Assembly: GCF_030815415.1 (NCBI RefSeq)
Contig: NZ_JAUSWW010000001.1
Location: 2,790,001-2,854,000, forward strand
Length of the DNA stretch: 64,000 nucleotides
Source of the DNA: Streptomyces canus
GTDB lineage: Bacteria > Actinomycetota > Actinomycetes > Streptomycetales > Streptomycetaceae
Direction of reading: 5' to 3'
Part shown: piece by piece, positions 9,701 to 18,413 of the stretch
Numbering within the stretch: position 1 is the stretch's first letter
Layout: every line of letters starts with the position of its first letter
Program-made: the position numbers and the translations under genes
The notes under the pieces: model-generated
What the model saw: only the letters and a program-made list of their open reading frames with translations
The model's database searches: none
What the model was told of the DNA's origin: nothing

Positions 9701-10560
9701 CCCGGGACGTCCGCATGGGCATGTACGGGCACTCCAACCAGGTCGCCCACCATGTGAACTACATGTACGACGCGGCCGGACAGCCCTGGAAGACCCAGCG
9801 CAACGTCCGTGAGGTGCTGTCCCGGCTCTACACCGGCAGTGCGATCGGGCAGGGATACCACGGTGACGAGGACAACGGCGAGCAGTCGGCGTGGTTCCTC
9901 TTCTCCGCGCTGGGCTTCTATCCGCTGGTGATGGGCAGCGGCGAGTACGCCGTCGGGTCACCGTTGTTCACCAAGGCGACCGTGCATCTGGAGAACGGAC
10001 GGGACCTCGTCGTCAAGGCGCCGAAGAACAGCACCCGCAATGTGTATGTGCGGGGTCTGAAGGTCAACGGGAAGACCTGGACGTCGACTTCGCTTCCGCA
10101 CTCGCTGATCTCGAAGGGCGGCACGCTGACCTTCGACATGGGGCCGCGGCCCTCGTCCTGGGGCACGGGCAAGAACGCGGCGCCGGTGTCGATCACCAAG
10201 GACGACAAGGTGCCGACACCCCGGGCGGATGTGCTGAAGGGCGCGGGCGGGCTCTTCGACAACACGTCGGCGAGCGAAGTGGCGGTGACGGGGGCCGAGT
10301 TGCCGGTCGCCGAGGAGGTCGAGGCGGTGCAGTACACGCTCACCTCGCCCTCGGACCGCACGAAGGCGCCCAAGGGCTGGGTGCTCCAGGGGTCGGCCGA
10401 CGGGACCTCGTGGGAGACGCTGGACGAGCGGTCCGGGGAATCCTTCGCCTGGGACAGACAGACACGCGCGTTCACGGTGAAGTCGCCGGGTACGTACGAG
10501 AGGTACCGCCTCGTGCTGGACGGCGAGGCGACCGTGTCCGAGGTCGAACTGCTGGCCTGA
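6790..10560 (+). CDS. Secreted GH92 alpha-mannosidase with two F5/8-type C domains
   Basis: 1256 residues. The signal peptide is about residues 1-33 (ending GAATA). An F5/8-type C (discoidin-like) carbohydrate-binding domain lies near 80-215. The GH92 catalytic region runs from about 400 to 1100, with the family signature around HGDEDNGEQSAWFLFSALGF. A second discoidin-like domain is at the C-terminus; it shares GWVLQGSADG-type repeats with the first. GH92 enzymes are Ca-dependent exo-alpha-mannosidases. The start is placed at the ATG preceded by GGAGGG, 10 nt upstream; an upstream in-frame ATG would add 35 residues before the signal peptide. Probably controlled by the palindrome just upstream. 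Confidence 0.93.
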   Translation: MRHRARYRRGPAVVLTTAFALAMGSQGAATALPEAPGADREFASSFEADDPVPDWTDTVERASGVDGGYSSGIPGNVTDRVTDVRASAENTSGGEVKENLVDGEPGTKWLAFQPTGWVEFDLDKPRKILTYALVSANDHAERDPRDWTLQGSADGKDWKTLDTRSGQSFAERFQTKSYDLAEPAEYQHFRLDVTADNGAPDILQLADVQFSTGGGNGPVPPDMLSLVDRGPNGSPTAKARAGFTGKRALRYAGRHTADGRAYSYNKVYDVNVAVGPDTRLAYRVFPSMADGDRDYAATNVAVDLAFTDGTYLSGLGARDQHGFELSPQGQGAAKALYVNQWNDVSSRIGSVAAGKTVDRILVAYDSPGGPARFRGWLDDVRLGPVAPEKPKAHLSDHALTTRGTNSSGAFSRGNNFPATAVPHGFNFWTPVTNAGSLSWLYDYARANNDDNLPTIQAFSASHEPSPWMGDRQTFQVMPSVAAGVPETGREARELAFRHENETARPYYYGVRFENGLKAEMAPTDHAAALRFTYPGDQASVLFDNVTDQAGLTLDKAAGVVTGYSDVKSGLSTGATRLFVYGVFDKPVVEGDSSGVKGYLRFKDRTVTLRLATSLISVDQARDNLRQEIPDGTSFETVKSRAQRQWDRLLGKVEVEGATEDQLTTLYSSLYRLYLYPNSGFEKVGSTDKYASPFSPMPGPDTPTHTGAKIVDGKVYVNNGFWDTYRTTWPAYSLLTPSQAGEMVDGFVQQYKDGGWTSRWSSPGYADLMTGTSSDVAFADAYVKGVDFDARSAYEAALKNATVVPPTSGVGRKGMETSPFLGYTGTETHEGLSWALEGYLNDYGIARMGQALYDETGEKRYAEESEYFLNRAREYVNLFDARAGFFQGRDLAGDWRVESSKYDPRVWGHDYTETNGWGYAFTAPQDSRGLANLYGGRRGLAEKLDEYFATPETASPDFVGSYGGVIHEMTEARDVRMGMYGHSNQVAHHVNYMYDAAGQPWKTQRNVREVLSRLYTGSAIGQGYHGDEDNGEQSAWFLFSALGFYPLVMGSGEYAVGSPLFTKATVHLENGRDLVVKAPKNSTRNVYVRGLKVNGKTWTSTSLPHSLISKGGTLTFDMGPRPSSWGTGKNAAPVSITKDDKVPTPRADVLKGAGGLFDNTSASEVAVTGAELPVAEEVEAVQYTLTSPSDRTKAPKGWVLQGSADGTSWETLDERSGESFAWDRQTRAFTVKSPGTYERYRLVLDGEATVSEVELLA

Positions 10561-10580
10561 GTCACTGAGTTGGGAGTCTC

Positions 10581-12533
10581 GTGCCGCACCTTCCGGAAAG
10601 TGTCGACCCTGCCTGGCTGACACCCGGCGCCTTCCGGGCGATCGGCAGCCGACGGACCCTCGTCCGGGGTGGTGAGGGTCCGGTCGTGGACTCGGTGCAC
10701 GAGGAAGTGGCGGAGGCCTGCGCCCGGTTCGGGGGACACGTCGAGCGCGACGCGTCCCCCGGGCCGTACGACCTGCTGCTGGACCTGACCGGCGACGACG
10801 GGTCCGAGGCGTTCACGTTCACACGGGACGACGGCCGGACGACGGTCACCGCGTCCGGCCGGCCGGGCCTGCTGTACGGCCTCTTCCACGTCGTACGGCT
10901 CGGCGAGGACGCCTTCCGGGGCGAGGCCCGCCGGGAGACGCATCGCCCGGCCCTGGGCCTGCGCATGCTCGACCACTGGGACAACGTGGCCGTGCACCCG
11001 GTGATGGGCCAGGTGGAGCGCGGGTACGCGGGCGGCTCGCTGTTCTGGGAGGACGGGCGGGCGCGCGGCAACCTGGAGCGGGTCAGGGCGTACGGCAGGC
11101 TGCTCGCCTCGTGCGGCATCAATGCCGTGGCCGTGAACAACGTCAACGTGCACCGGGCCGAGGCGCGGCTGCTGACCGACCGGATCGGCGAAGTCGCCGC
11201 GATCGCGTGCGCGTTGAGGGCGTACGGGATCCGGACCCATCTGTCCGTGAGCTTCGCCGCGCCGGTGGTGCTCGGCGGGCTCGCGACGGCCGACCCGCTC
11301 GAAGGCGGCGTGCGGGCGTGGTGGGCCGAGGCGACCGCGCGGGTGTACGAGGCGATACCGGACTTCGGCGGGTACGTGGTGAAGGCCGACTCGGAGGGGC
11401 AGCCGGGGCCGTTCGCCTACGGCCGCTCGCACGCCGAGGGGGCGAACATGCTGGCCGGCGCGCTGGAGCCGTACGGCGGGACCGTGCACTGGCGGGCGTT
11501 CGTCTACGACCACCGGCAGGACTGGCGGGACCGGACGACGGACCGGGCGCGTGCGGCATACGACCATTTCGTGCCGCTGGACGGGGAGTTCGCGTCGAAC
11601 GCCGTGCTCCAGGTCAAGCACGGGCCGATGGACTTCCAGGTGCGGGAGCCGGTCTCACCGCTGATCGGCGCGATGCCCGCCACCCGGCTCGCGGTGGAGT
11701 TGCAGGCGACGCAGGAGTACACCGGGCAGCAACGGCATGTGTGCTGGCTGGGGCCGATGTGGAGCGAGGTGCTGCGGTTCCGGCCCGACGGTACGCCGGT
11801 GGCGGAGCTGGCGGATGCCCTGGTCGCCGTCTCCAACGTCGGCGACGACCGGTTCTGGACCGGGCATCCGCTGGCCCAGGCGAACCTCTACACCTTCGGC
11901 CGACTGGCCTGGCGGCCGGACGCGGACCCGCTGGAGATCCTCGACGAGTGGATCGGGCTCACCTTCGGGACGGAGCCCGCGGCGGGGGTGCGCACGGTGA
12001 TGGAGGGGTCGTGGCGCACGTACGAGAAGTACACCGCGCCGCTCGGGGTCGGTTTCATGGTGCAGCCCGGTCACCACTACGGGCCGAGTGTGGACGGATA
12101 CGAGTACAGCCCCTGGGGCACCTACCACTTCGCCGACCGGGACGGGATCGGCGTGGACCGCAGCGCGGCGACCGGCACGGGGTACGCGGCGCAGTACGCC
12201 AAGCCCTGGGCCGAGGTGTACGAGTCGCCCGAGACCTGCCCGGACGAGCTGCTGCTGTTCTTCCACCATGTGCCGTACGGGCATGTGCTGCACAGCGGCA
12301 GGACGGTGATCCAGCACATCTACGACACCCATTTCGAGGGCGTGGAAGAGGTGGAGGCCGCCCGGCGGGTGTGGGCCTCGCTGGTAGGTCTGGTGGACGC
12401 CGAACGCCACGCGCGGGTCACGGAACGGTTCGAGGAGCAGCTCCGCTGTGCCCGCGAGTGGCGCGACCAGATCAACAGCTACTTCTTCCGGAAGTCCGGT
12501 GTGCCCGACGCACACGGGCGCCGGATCCACTAG
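10581..12533 (+). CDS. aguA: GH67 alpha-glucuronidase
   Basis: 650-residue cytoplasmic enzyme (no signal peptide) that removes 4-O-methylglucuronic acid side groups from xylo-oligosaccharides. Family motifs are visible: VVKADSEGQPGP, containing the expected general acid, and DGEFASNAVLQVKHGPMDFQ, containing the second acidic cluster. The GTG start has GGGAG 4 nt upstream. It follows GH92 by 20 bp, so the two may be cotranscribed. It converges on the GH42 gene with a 5-bp gap and no obvious terminator. It complements the GH39 beta-xylosidase and esterase nearby in xylan side-chain removal. Confidence 0.93.
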   Translation: MPHLPESVDPAWLTPGAFRAIGSRRTLVRGGEGPVVDSVHEEVAEACARFGGHVERDASPGPYDLLLDLTGDDGSEAFTFTRDDGRTTVTASGRPGLLYGLFHVVRLGEDAFRGEARRETHRPALGLRMLDHWDNVAVHPVMGQVERGYAGGSLFWEDGRARGNLERVRAYGRLLASCGINAVAVNNVNVHRAEARLLTDRIGEVAAIACALRAYGIRTHLSVSFAAPVVLGGLATADPLEGGVRAWWAEATARVYEAIPDFGGYVVKADSEGQPGPFAYGRSHAEGANMLAGALEPYGGTVHWRAFVYDHRQDWRDRTTDRARAAYDHFVPLDGEFASNAVLQVKHGPMDFQVREPVSPLIGAMPATRLAVELQATQEYTGQQRHVCWLGPMWSEVLRFRPDGTPVAELADALVAVSNVGDDRFWTGHPLAQANLYTFGRLAWRPDADPLEILDEWIGLTFGTEPAAGVRTVMEGSWRTYEKYTAPLGVGFMVQPGHHYGPSVDGYEYSPWGTYHFADRDGIGVDRSAATGTGYAAQYAKPWAEVYESPETCPDELLLFFHHVPYGHVLHSGRTVIQHIYDTHFEGVEEVEAARRVWASLVGLVDAERHARVTERFEEQLRCAREWRDQINSYFFRKSGVPDAHGRRIH

Positions 12534-12538
12534 CCGCG

Positions 12539-14539
12539 TTACCCGATGCGCAGGATCGCCGTGCCCAGCGGGTCGAGGGTCAGGGGCTCGCCCTTCTCGG
12601 TCCGCGTGCCGGTGAGCAGGTCGGTGGCGGTGGTGTGGGCGGTGAGACGGGCCGGTTCGGGGGTGTGGTTGAGGAGGAAGAGGAGGCGGGTGCCGTCCGG
12701 CGCGATCCGGGTCGCGGTCTCGACGGTCGGGTGGTCGGCGTAGGGGCCGAGCAGGTCGTGGCGGGCGAGGACGCGGCGGACCACCTCGTCGACGCCGGGC
12801 TGGTCGAGGGCGGTGGCGACGTACCAGGCCTCGCCCTGGCCGAACGCGTTGCGGGTGACGGCCGGGGTGCCCGCGTAGAAGTCGGTGCCGTAGGTGGCGA
12901 CCGGCTCGGCGCCGCGCGGCTGGACGATCTCGAAGACGAGGCGGGCTTCCGAACCCAGCTCGGGTATGGGCTGGGTGAACTCCGGTGGCCGGGCGTCCCA
13001 TTCGTCGATCCGTATGCCCATCAGAGGCGCGAGCGGTCCTGGTACGTCGGTGAGGAACGCCCGGTCGTGCTCGTCACCGCGGCCCGAGAGGAAGGTTGTC
13101 AGGACCGTGCCGCCGCGTGCGGCGACCGCTTCCAGGCGCTCGGCGAGGTCGCCCTTGACCAGGTGCAGGACGGGGGCGAGGACCACGTCGTACGAGGTCA
13201 GGTCGGCGCTCTGCGGGACCACGTCCACATCGGCACCTGCCTCGCGGGCGGCGCGGTAGTAGGCGTGGACCACTTCCTGGTACTTGACGAGCCGGGAGGG
13301 GCCGTCGGAGATCTCCAGGGCCCACCAGCTGTCCCAGTCGAAGACCAGCGCGGTGCGAGCGGGGGTGCGGGCACCGAGCGTGGAGTCGCCCAGCGCCTCC
13401 AGTTCTCTGCCGAGCTCGGCCACTTCGCCGAAGACCCGGGTGTCGTCGCGGCCCGCGTGGCCGATGACCGCGCCATGGTACTTCTCGCAGGCGCCACGGG
13501 ATGCGCGCAGCTGGAAGTAGAGGGCCGCGTCGGCGCCATGGGCGACGGCCTGGAAGGTGGCCAGCCTCAGCTCACCTGGCCGACGCAGGGGGTTGACGTC
13601 CCGGCACGCGGTCGTGGACGGCGTCTGCTCCATCAGCCAGAACGGGGCGCCGCCCTTCAGGCCGCGCATCAGGTCATGGGCCAGGGCGGGCCAGGTCGGC
13701 GGGGCGTCGAGGGGCGGGTAGCTGTCCCAGGAGGCGAAGTCGAGGTGCGGTGCCCAGCGGTGGTAGTCGAGGGGACGAAACATGCCCATGAAGTTGGTGG
13801 TGACGGGGGTCTGGCGGTCATGGGCGCGGATCACCTCCTTCTCGGCGAGGAAGCAGCCGAGGAGGGCGTCGGTGGTGAAGCGGAAGTAGGCGAGGGTGAT
13901 GCCCTGGAAGGCGGTGTGGTCGGGGCCGCGCCAGTGCTCGGTGAGGGCGCTGGGGGGTTCGATCTCGTCCCAATCGGTGTAGCGGTGCGACCAGAAGGTG
14001 GTCCACCAGGCGTCGTTGAGGGCGTCGAGGGTGACGTACTCGGTCCGGAGCCACTCGCGGAACGCCTCGGCGCAGTGCTCGCAGTAACAGACGCCGCCGT
14101 ACTCGTTGTTGATGTGCCAGGCGAGCAGCGCCGGGTGCTCGGCGTACCGTTCGGCCAACCGGGCGGCCATGGCCGTGGAGAGGCGGCGGTACGCCGGTGA
14201 GCTGGGGCAGAAGTTGTGGCGCTGGCCGTAGCGGTGGCGGCGGCCCTCGAAGTCGGTGCGGTTGACCTCGGGGTACTTCTTGGCGAGCCAGGGCGGGAGG
14301 GCGGCGGTGCCGGTGGCGAGGCAGACCTGGCGGCCCTCGGCGGCGGCGCGGTCCAGGATCCGGTCCAGGACGGCGAAGTCGTAGGTGTCCTCGGCGGGTT
14401 GGGTCAGGGACCAGGAGAAGACGCCGACGGTGAGGGTGTCGATGCCGGCCCGGGTGAAGAGCCGGTGGTCCTCGTCCCAGGTGGACTGCGGCCATTGCTC
14501 GGGGTTGTAGTCGCCGCCGTACCGGATCTTGCGACTCAT
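12539..14539 (-). CDS. GH42 beta-galactosidase
   Basis: 666 residues, typical of GH42. The acid/base Glu146 lies in HINNEYGG and the nucleophile Glu304 in WLMEQTPS. The GH42 zinc-site cysteines are present (Cys111, then CYCEHC at 151-156). There is no signal peptide, so it acts inside the cell on imported galacto- or arabino-oligosaccharides. The ATG overlaps the DUF624 stop as ATGA and has GGAGG about 10 nt upstream, so it is translationally coupled. It is the last gene of the six-gene minus-strand operon. Confidence 0.93.
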   Translation of the reverse strand: MSRKIRYGGDYNPEQWPQSTWDEDHRLFTRAGIDTLTVGVFSWSLTQPAEDTYDFAVLDRILDRAAAEGRQVCLATGTAALPPWLAKKYPEVNRTDFEGRRHRYGQRHNFCPSSPAYRRLSTAMAARLAERYAEHPALLAWHINNEYGGVCYCEHCAEAFREWLRTEYVTLDALNDAWWTTFWSHRYTDWDEIEPPSALTEHWRGPDHTAFQGITLAYFRFTTDALLGCFLAEKEVIRAHDRQTPVTTNFMGMFRPLDYHRWAPHLDFASWDSYPPLDAPPTWPALAHDLMRGLKGGAPFWLMEQTPSTTACRDVNPLRRPGELRLATFQAVAHGADAALYFQLRASRGACEKYHGAVIGHAGRDDTRVFGEVAELGRELEALGDSTLGARTPARTALVFDWDSWWALEISDGPSRLVKYQEVVHAYYRAAREAGADVDVVPQSADLTSYDVVLAPVLHLVKGDLAERLEAVAARGGTVLTTFLSGRGDEHDRAFLTDVPGPLAPLMGIRIDEWDARPPEFTQPIPELGSEARLVFEIVQPRGAEPVATYGTDFYAGTPAVTRNAFGQGEAWYVATALDQPGVDEVVRRVLARHDLLGPYADHPTVETATRIAPDGTRLLFLLNHTPEPARLTAHTTATDLLTGTRTEKGEPLTLDPLGTAILRIG

Positions 14540-15216
14540 ACGGTGAAGTCCTCCTGGGTCTCGGCGATCACCGGGCGGTCGCCGTGCAGCAGGGACAGCA
14601 GCAGCGGGGCGGCCAGCAGGGCGGGCAGGGCCTCGGTGAGCAGGGAGGTTCCCGCGGCGGTCAGGACGAGCAGTGAGGCGGTGGCGAGGGTGGCGCGGCC
14701 GTGCCGGAAGAGGAAGTAGCCGGCGAGGCGCGCGGTGTCGCGGGCGCGGAAGCTGAAGAGGGAGGTCAGGACGAGCGCGTGGGCTCCCCAGAGGAGGGAG
14801 CCGAGACCGATCGCCGCGAGCAGCACCGCCCACCAGCCGGGCAGGCCGGTCGCGGAGAAGTGGGTGAGCGTGAAGGCGGTGACCGTGAGCCAGGTGAGCA
14901 GGGGCGTCCACAGTTTCAGGGCGGGGAGCGCGTTGAGCCGCCAGCCGCGCCAGTAGGTGCGGGCCGGGTGGAGGTCGGTGAGGTCGCGGTCGCGGTGGTG
15001 CAGGGCGTAGAGGGCGGCGGCGCAGGCCGGCCCGAGCGGGAGGAGGCACAGGGCGGCGAGGGGGATGTTGGAGGGGGCGGGGCCGAGCAGGAAGAGGCCG
15101 GCCAGGCCGGGGGCGGCCGCGACCAGGAGGAGGGCCTCGACGGTGACGAGGGTGTGGATGAGGGCGGCGGCCCGGGAGAGGGGGCCGATCCCGAAGGCGG
15201 TGGACGGGGTGCTCAT
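14536..15216 (-). CDS. DUF624 (YesL-like) membrane protein
   Basis: 226 residues with about five hydrophobic segments and a small hydrophilic loop (HHRDRDLTDLHPARTYWRGW). This fits the DUF624/YesL family, often found next to LplABC/YtcPQ-type sugar importers and glycoside hydrolases; function unknown. It is joined by 4-bp ATGA overlaps to the GH39 gene before it and the GH42 gene after it. Transport assistance or membrane scaffolding is only a guess from this context. Confidence 0.8.
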   Translation of the reverse strand: MSTPSTAFGIGPLSRAAALIHTLVTVEALLLVAAAPGLAGLFLLGPAPSNIPLAALCLLPLGPACAAALYALHHRDRDLTDLHPARTYWRGWRLNALPALKLWTPLLTWLTVTAFTLTHFSATGLPGWWAVLLAAIGLGSLLWGAHALVLTSLFSFRARDTARLAGYFLFRHGRATLATASLLVLTAAGTSLLTEALPALLAAPLLLSLLHGDRPVIAETQEDFTV

Positions 15217-16724
15217 CGCGTCTCCCTTCCGAGCAGTCTCCGCTCGTCGGTCCAGGACGGTGCCTCGTCCACGACCGCGCTGACCTCGACGAGCGTCACC
15301 TCGTGGCGGCTCAGCGTCAGATCCAGGCCCACCCGGCCGTCCTCCACCGGCAGCCGCAGATGCCGCCGGGCGGGTTCGGCCGCCTCATGGAGGACGTCGA
15401 GCTGGTCCGGCCGGGGTGAGCGGGGGCTGCCCATCCGCTGCCAGGCCGTACGCGCGTTGCCGTGCTCCTCGTCCACGGCGGACCGGCGCACGAACGCCTC
15501 CCCGGCCCCCTCCACCGGTACGGACAGGCGCAGCCGGTGCTGTGACGGCCCCGGGGTCTCGCCGCTCGCGTCGACCGGCGCCCACGCGAGGACCGTGACC
15601 CGGCCGTCCGGGTGCCGGGTGACCAGGTGATCGCTGCCGCGTCGCAGGAGCTCGTCGCCCATCCGGGCCATGAACGCGTACAGGTGGTAGGCCGGCTTCT
15701 TCACCTGTCGGTGGGTGAGCAGGCCGAAGCCTCCGTGGAAGAGCGCGGTCGGCGGGCCGGCCTCCTCGAACATGTCACTGAACGTCCAGTACGAGAAGGA
15801 GTCCACGTGGTCGCCGCCCGCCGCCAGCACGGGAGCCAGGTACGCGGCATGGAAGGCGGTGTCGTGGGCCGGGTTGTCGGGACGGTAGGAGGAGTTGAAC
15901 TCCGTGATGTGGACGGGCAGTTCGGCCAGCCGGGTGCCCTTCAGCCGCTCGCGGGGCGTGGCGAACTGGTCGAGCAGGCCCTGCGCGGGACCCAGCGTCT
16001 GGTGCGTGCCGAACGGCACGTGCCGGGCAGGCCCGGAGGTGTAGGCGTGCTTCGACACGAAGTCGACGGGGACGTCGTGCCGCTCGGCGAACTCGGCGAA
16101 GCGGTCCAGCCAGTCGTCGGCACCGGGTGAGAGGGCCGGTCCCCCGACCTGGAGGGAGGCGTCCACCTCCTTCACCGCCCGGGCGGTCACCTCGTACAGC
16201 CGGTGGTACGCCTTCTCGTCGGCGCCCTCCCAGAAGTCGGGGAGGTTGGGCTCGTTCCACACCTCTATCGGCCAGGTGCGGACCTCGTGGAGGCCGTAGC
16301 GGTCGACGAGGTGGGTGAGGGTCGCTTTCACGAGCGCCGCCCACTCCTGGTGCGAGCGGGGCGGGGTGACATTGCCCCGCCACCAGAACACCGTCCGCTC
16401 CCCCGACGCCAGCCCCGCGGGCATGAAGCCGAGTTCGAGGAAGGGGCGGATGCCGAGCGCCAGGTAGGCGTCGACGACCTGGTCGACGTAGGTGAACGAG
16501 TGGTGGACGCGCCGGGCGCCCTCCCACTCGTAGGGCCGATGGACGCCCATGCCGTCGCTCAGCAGCCCGTGCCCCCGGATGTACCGGAAGCCGATCTCGT
16601 CCTGGAGGAGCTTCAGCGAGTCCTGGTAGTCCCGGCGCAGGGCGAGTTCGACGCGGCCGGTGCCGACGCAGTGGCGCCAGGCGTCGGGGAACCGGCCGGT
16701 GCCCTCGATCGGGACGCGGATCAC
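15213..16724 (-). CDS. GH39 beta-xylosidase
   Basis: 503 residues of the GH39 clan-A fold. The acid/base Glu lies in EVWNEPNLPDFW and the nucleophile Glu in HITEFNSSYRP. No signal peptide, so it would hydrolyse xylo-oligosaccharides in the cytoplasm after import. The GTG start overlaps the lipoprotein stop (GTGA) with GAAGGAG upstream; its own stop overlaps the DUF624 ATG. A start further upstream would run into the lipoprotein gene. Alpha-L-iduronidase, the other GH39 activity, is unlikely in this setting. Confidence 0.88.
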   Translation of the reverse strand: MIRVPIEGTGRFPDAWRHCVGTGRVELALRRDYQDSLKLLQDEIGFRYIRGHGLLSDGMGVHRPYEWEGARRVHHSFTYVDQVVDAYLALGIRPFLELGFMPAGLASGERTVFWWRGNVTPPRSHQEWAALVKATLTHLVDRYGLHEVRTWPIEVWNEPNLPDFWEGADEKAYHRLYEVTARAVKEVDASLQVGGPALSPGADDWLDRFAEFAERHDVPVDFVSKHAYTSGPARHVPFGTHQTLGPAQGLLDQFATPRERLKGTRLAELPVHITEFNSSYRPDNPAHDTAFHAAYLAPVLAAGGDHVDSFSYWTFSDMFEEAGPPTALFHGGFGLLTHRQVKKPAYHLYAFMARMGDELLRRGSDHLVTRHPDGRVTVLAWAPVDASGETPGPSQHRLRLSVPVEGAGEAFVRRSAVDEEHGNARTAWQRMGSPRSPRPDQLDVLHEAAEPARRHLRLPVEDGRVGLDLTLSRHEVTLVEVSAVVDEAPSWTDERRLLGRETR

Positions 16725-18376
16725 CCGTTCTCCTTCTTGAACCGTTCGTACGCCTTGTTGTGGAGGTCGACGAGCTGCTGCATGTTCTTCGACTTCAACT
16801 CGCTGACATAGTCGTCCCATTCGGACATCGGGCGCTTGCCGAGGACGAACTGGAGGGTGTTCTGGATGACGGTGTCCTTGAGCGGGGTGTCCCACAGCGT
16901 CGCCTGTTCCTGCTCCACGGACTGCAGGGGGTGGGCGGGGTCGATGGGGAGCTCGGTGCGCTCGGACATGGCGTCCTGGAACTTCTTCTCGTCCGGGCTG
17001 AAGTTGGAGGAGACCAGGGCCCAGCTGCCGCCGTAGGTGAAGACGCCGTTGAAGAAGCCGAAGTCCTTCTGAAGGTCCTTCGGGGCGTCCGGGTCGGAGC
17101 CCATGAGGGTGATGCCGGGCTCCAGCTTGTACTGGCCGCCGGACTCCGTGTAAGTGGTGCCCTCCACGCCCCACTTGCAGAACTTCTGGCCCTCGTCGGA
17201 GTACCAGAGCCAGTCCACGAACTGCATCATCGCGACGAAGCTGTCACTCTTGAGGGCCTTGCTGGAGACCATGACGCCGTTCTCCAGGCGGGCCCCGCCG
17301 AGCACCACCGGGCCCGCCGGGCCGAGCGGCACCGGGATCATCTCGATCTTCGCGCCCTTGACCTGCTTCTCCAGGTTGTAGCGGTAGTCCTGCACCAGCA
17401 CCTGCGGGTTGGTGCTGATCGCATAGGACTTCTCACCGAGCAGCTTCTGCAGGGCCTGGTCGTCCTGCTGGGTGAAGCTCTCCGGGTCGAGGAGCTTGTC
17501 GGCGACGATCTTTCTCAGGTACTCGACCATCTGACGGTAGGCGTCCCTCGCCCCGGTGAAGACGAACTTCTTCGCCTGGCTGTCGAAGGAGATGTTGTCG
17601 TAGTTCCAGCCCGCCTTGACCCCGTACGCCTGGCCGAGATAGCCGAACAACGCACCGCAGGGGAAGGGGGTGTTAGTGCTCCAACGGTCGGTCCAGGGGT
17701 ACTTGTCGGGGTACTCCGCCTTGAGCGCCTTCAGGACGTCGTACACCTCGTCCCAGCTGGTGGGCAGGGTCAGGCCGTGCTGGTCGAGGATGTCGGTGCG
17801 GAAGGACAGCGAGTAGCCGGACCTGACCTTCTCGTGCAGGCCGGGCAGCAGGTAGTACTTGCCGTCGGACTGGCGTATGGAGTCCAGTTCGGGCTCCAGC
17901 CGCCATCTCTTCACCTTGTCCTGGTAGTTGGGCATCAGGTGCACGTACTCGCTGACCGGGAGGATCGCGCCGGAGGACACGAAGGCGACCTCGCCCGGGT
18001 GGTACGTCTTCGGGATCAGGAAGGGCGCGTCGCCCGCGCCGATGAGGACGCTGCGCTTCTTCTCGTAGTCCGCCAGCGGGACGTCGAGGGGCTTGATGGT
18101 GATCCCGGTGCGCCTGGTGACCTCCTTCCAGAACAGCCAGCCGCTCTTCGTCGGGTAGACCGGGTTGTTGTTGTGCAGCATCGAGAAGGACAGCGGCTTC
18201 GCGGCCTTGAACTGCTGGCCGGCGCGGTACTCCTTCATGGCGCCGTTCTGCTTCTTGGAGAGGTCCTTGCTGTCCCCGCCGTCGTCGCCGCTGCCGCAGC
18301 CGGTGAGGCCGGCGAGTCCGATGAAGCCCGCGGCCGCCAGGATCTGACGCCGCGACAGCTGCCCTTCGTTCCTCAC
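16721..18376 (-). CDS. LplA-type sugar-binding lipoprotein
   Basis: 551 residues, the long form of family 1 solute-binding protein seen with LplB/YtcP permeases. The signal peptide has a twin-arginine-like SRRQIL and a lipobox LTGC (Cys about 27). The GTG start has GGGAG 5 nt upstream. It lies between the two permease genes and the GH39 gene, so it is the specificity subunit for a xylo- or hetero-oligosaccharide importer. No ATPase is encoded nearby; MsiK sharing is expected. Confidence 0.9.
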   Translation of the reverse strand: MRNEGQLSRRQILAAAGFIGLAGLTGCGSGDDGGDSKDLSKKQNGAMKEYRAGQQFKAAKPLSFSMLHNNNPVYPTKSGWLFWKEVTRRTGITIKPLDVPLADYEKKRSVLIGAGDAPFLIPKTYHPGEVAFVSSGAILPVSEYVHLMPNYQDKVKRWRLEPELDSIRQSDGKYYLLPGLHEKVRSGYSLSFRTDILDQHGLTLPTSWDEVYDVLKALKAEYPDKYPWTDRWSTNTPFPCGALFGYLGQAYGVKAGWNYDNISFDSQAKKFVFTGARDAYRQMVEYLRKIVADKLLDPESFTQQDDQALQKLLGEKSYAISTNPQVLVQDYRYNLEKQVKGAKIEMIPVPLGPAGPVVLGGARLENGVMVSSKALKSDSFVAMMQFVDWLWYSDEGQKFCKWGVEGTTYTESGGQYKLEPGITLMGSDPDAPKDLQKDFGFFNGVFTYGGSWALVSSNFSPDEKKFQDAMSERTELPIDPAHPLQSVEQEQATLWDTPLKDTVIQNTLQFVLGKRPMSEWDDYVSELKSKNMQQLVDLHNKAYERFKKENG

Positions 18377-18413
18377 GGATACTCCCTTGTTCCGTAGGTG
18401 AATTGAGTGAGCG

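Noticed and set aside
5176-9861. A 1561-codon minus-strand open frame opposite the GH92 gene and binding-protein gene
   Set aside because: It is antisense to two well-supported genes, is rich in Arg/Gly/Val, and has no recognisable domain. Long antisense frames are expected at this GC content.
11111-14200. A 1029-codon plus-strand frame spanning GH67 and the complement of GH42
   Set aside because: Overlaps two strongly supported catalytic genes in other frames and lacks any motif.
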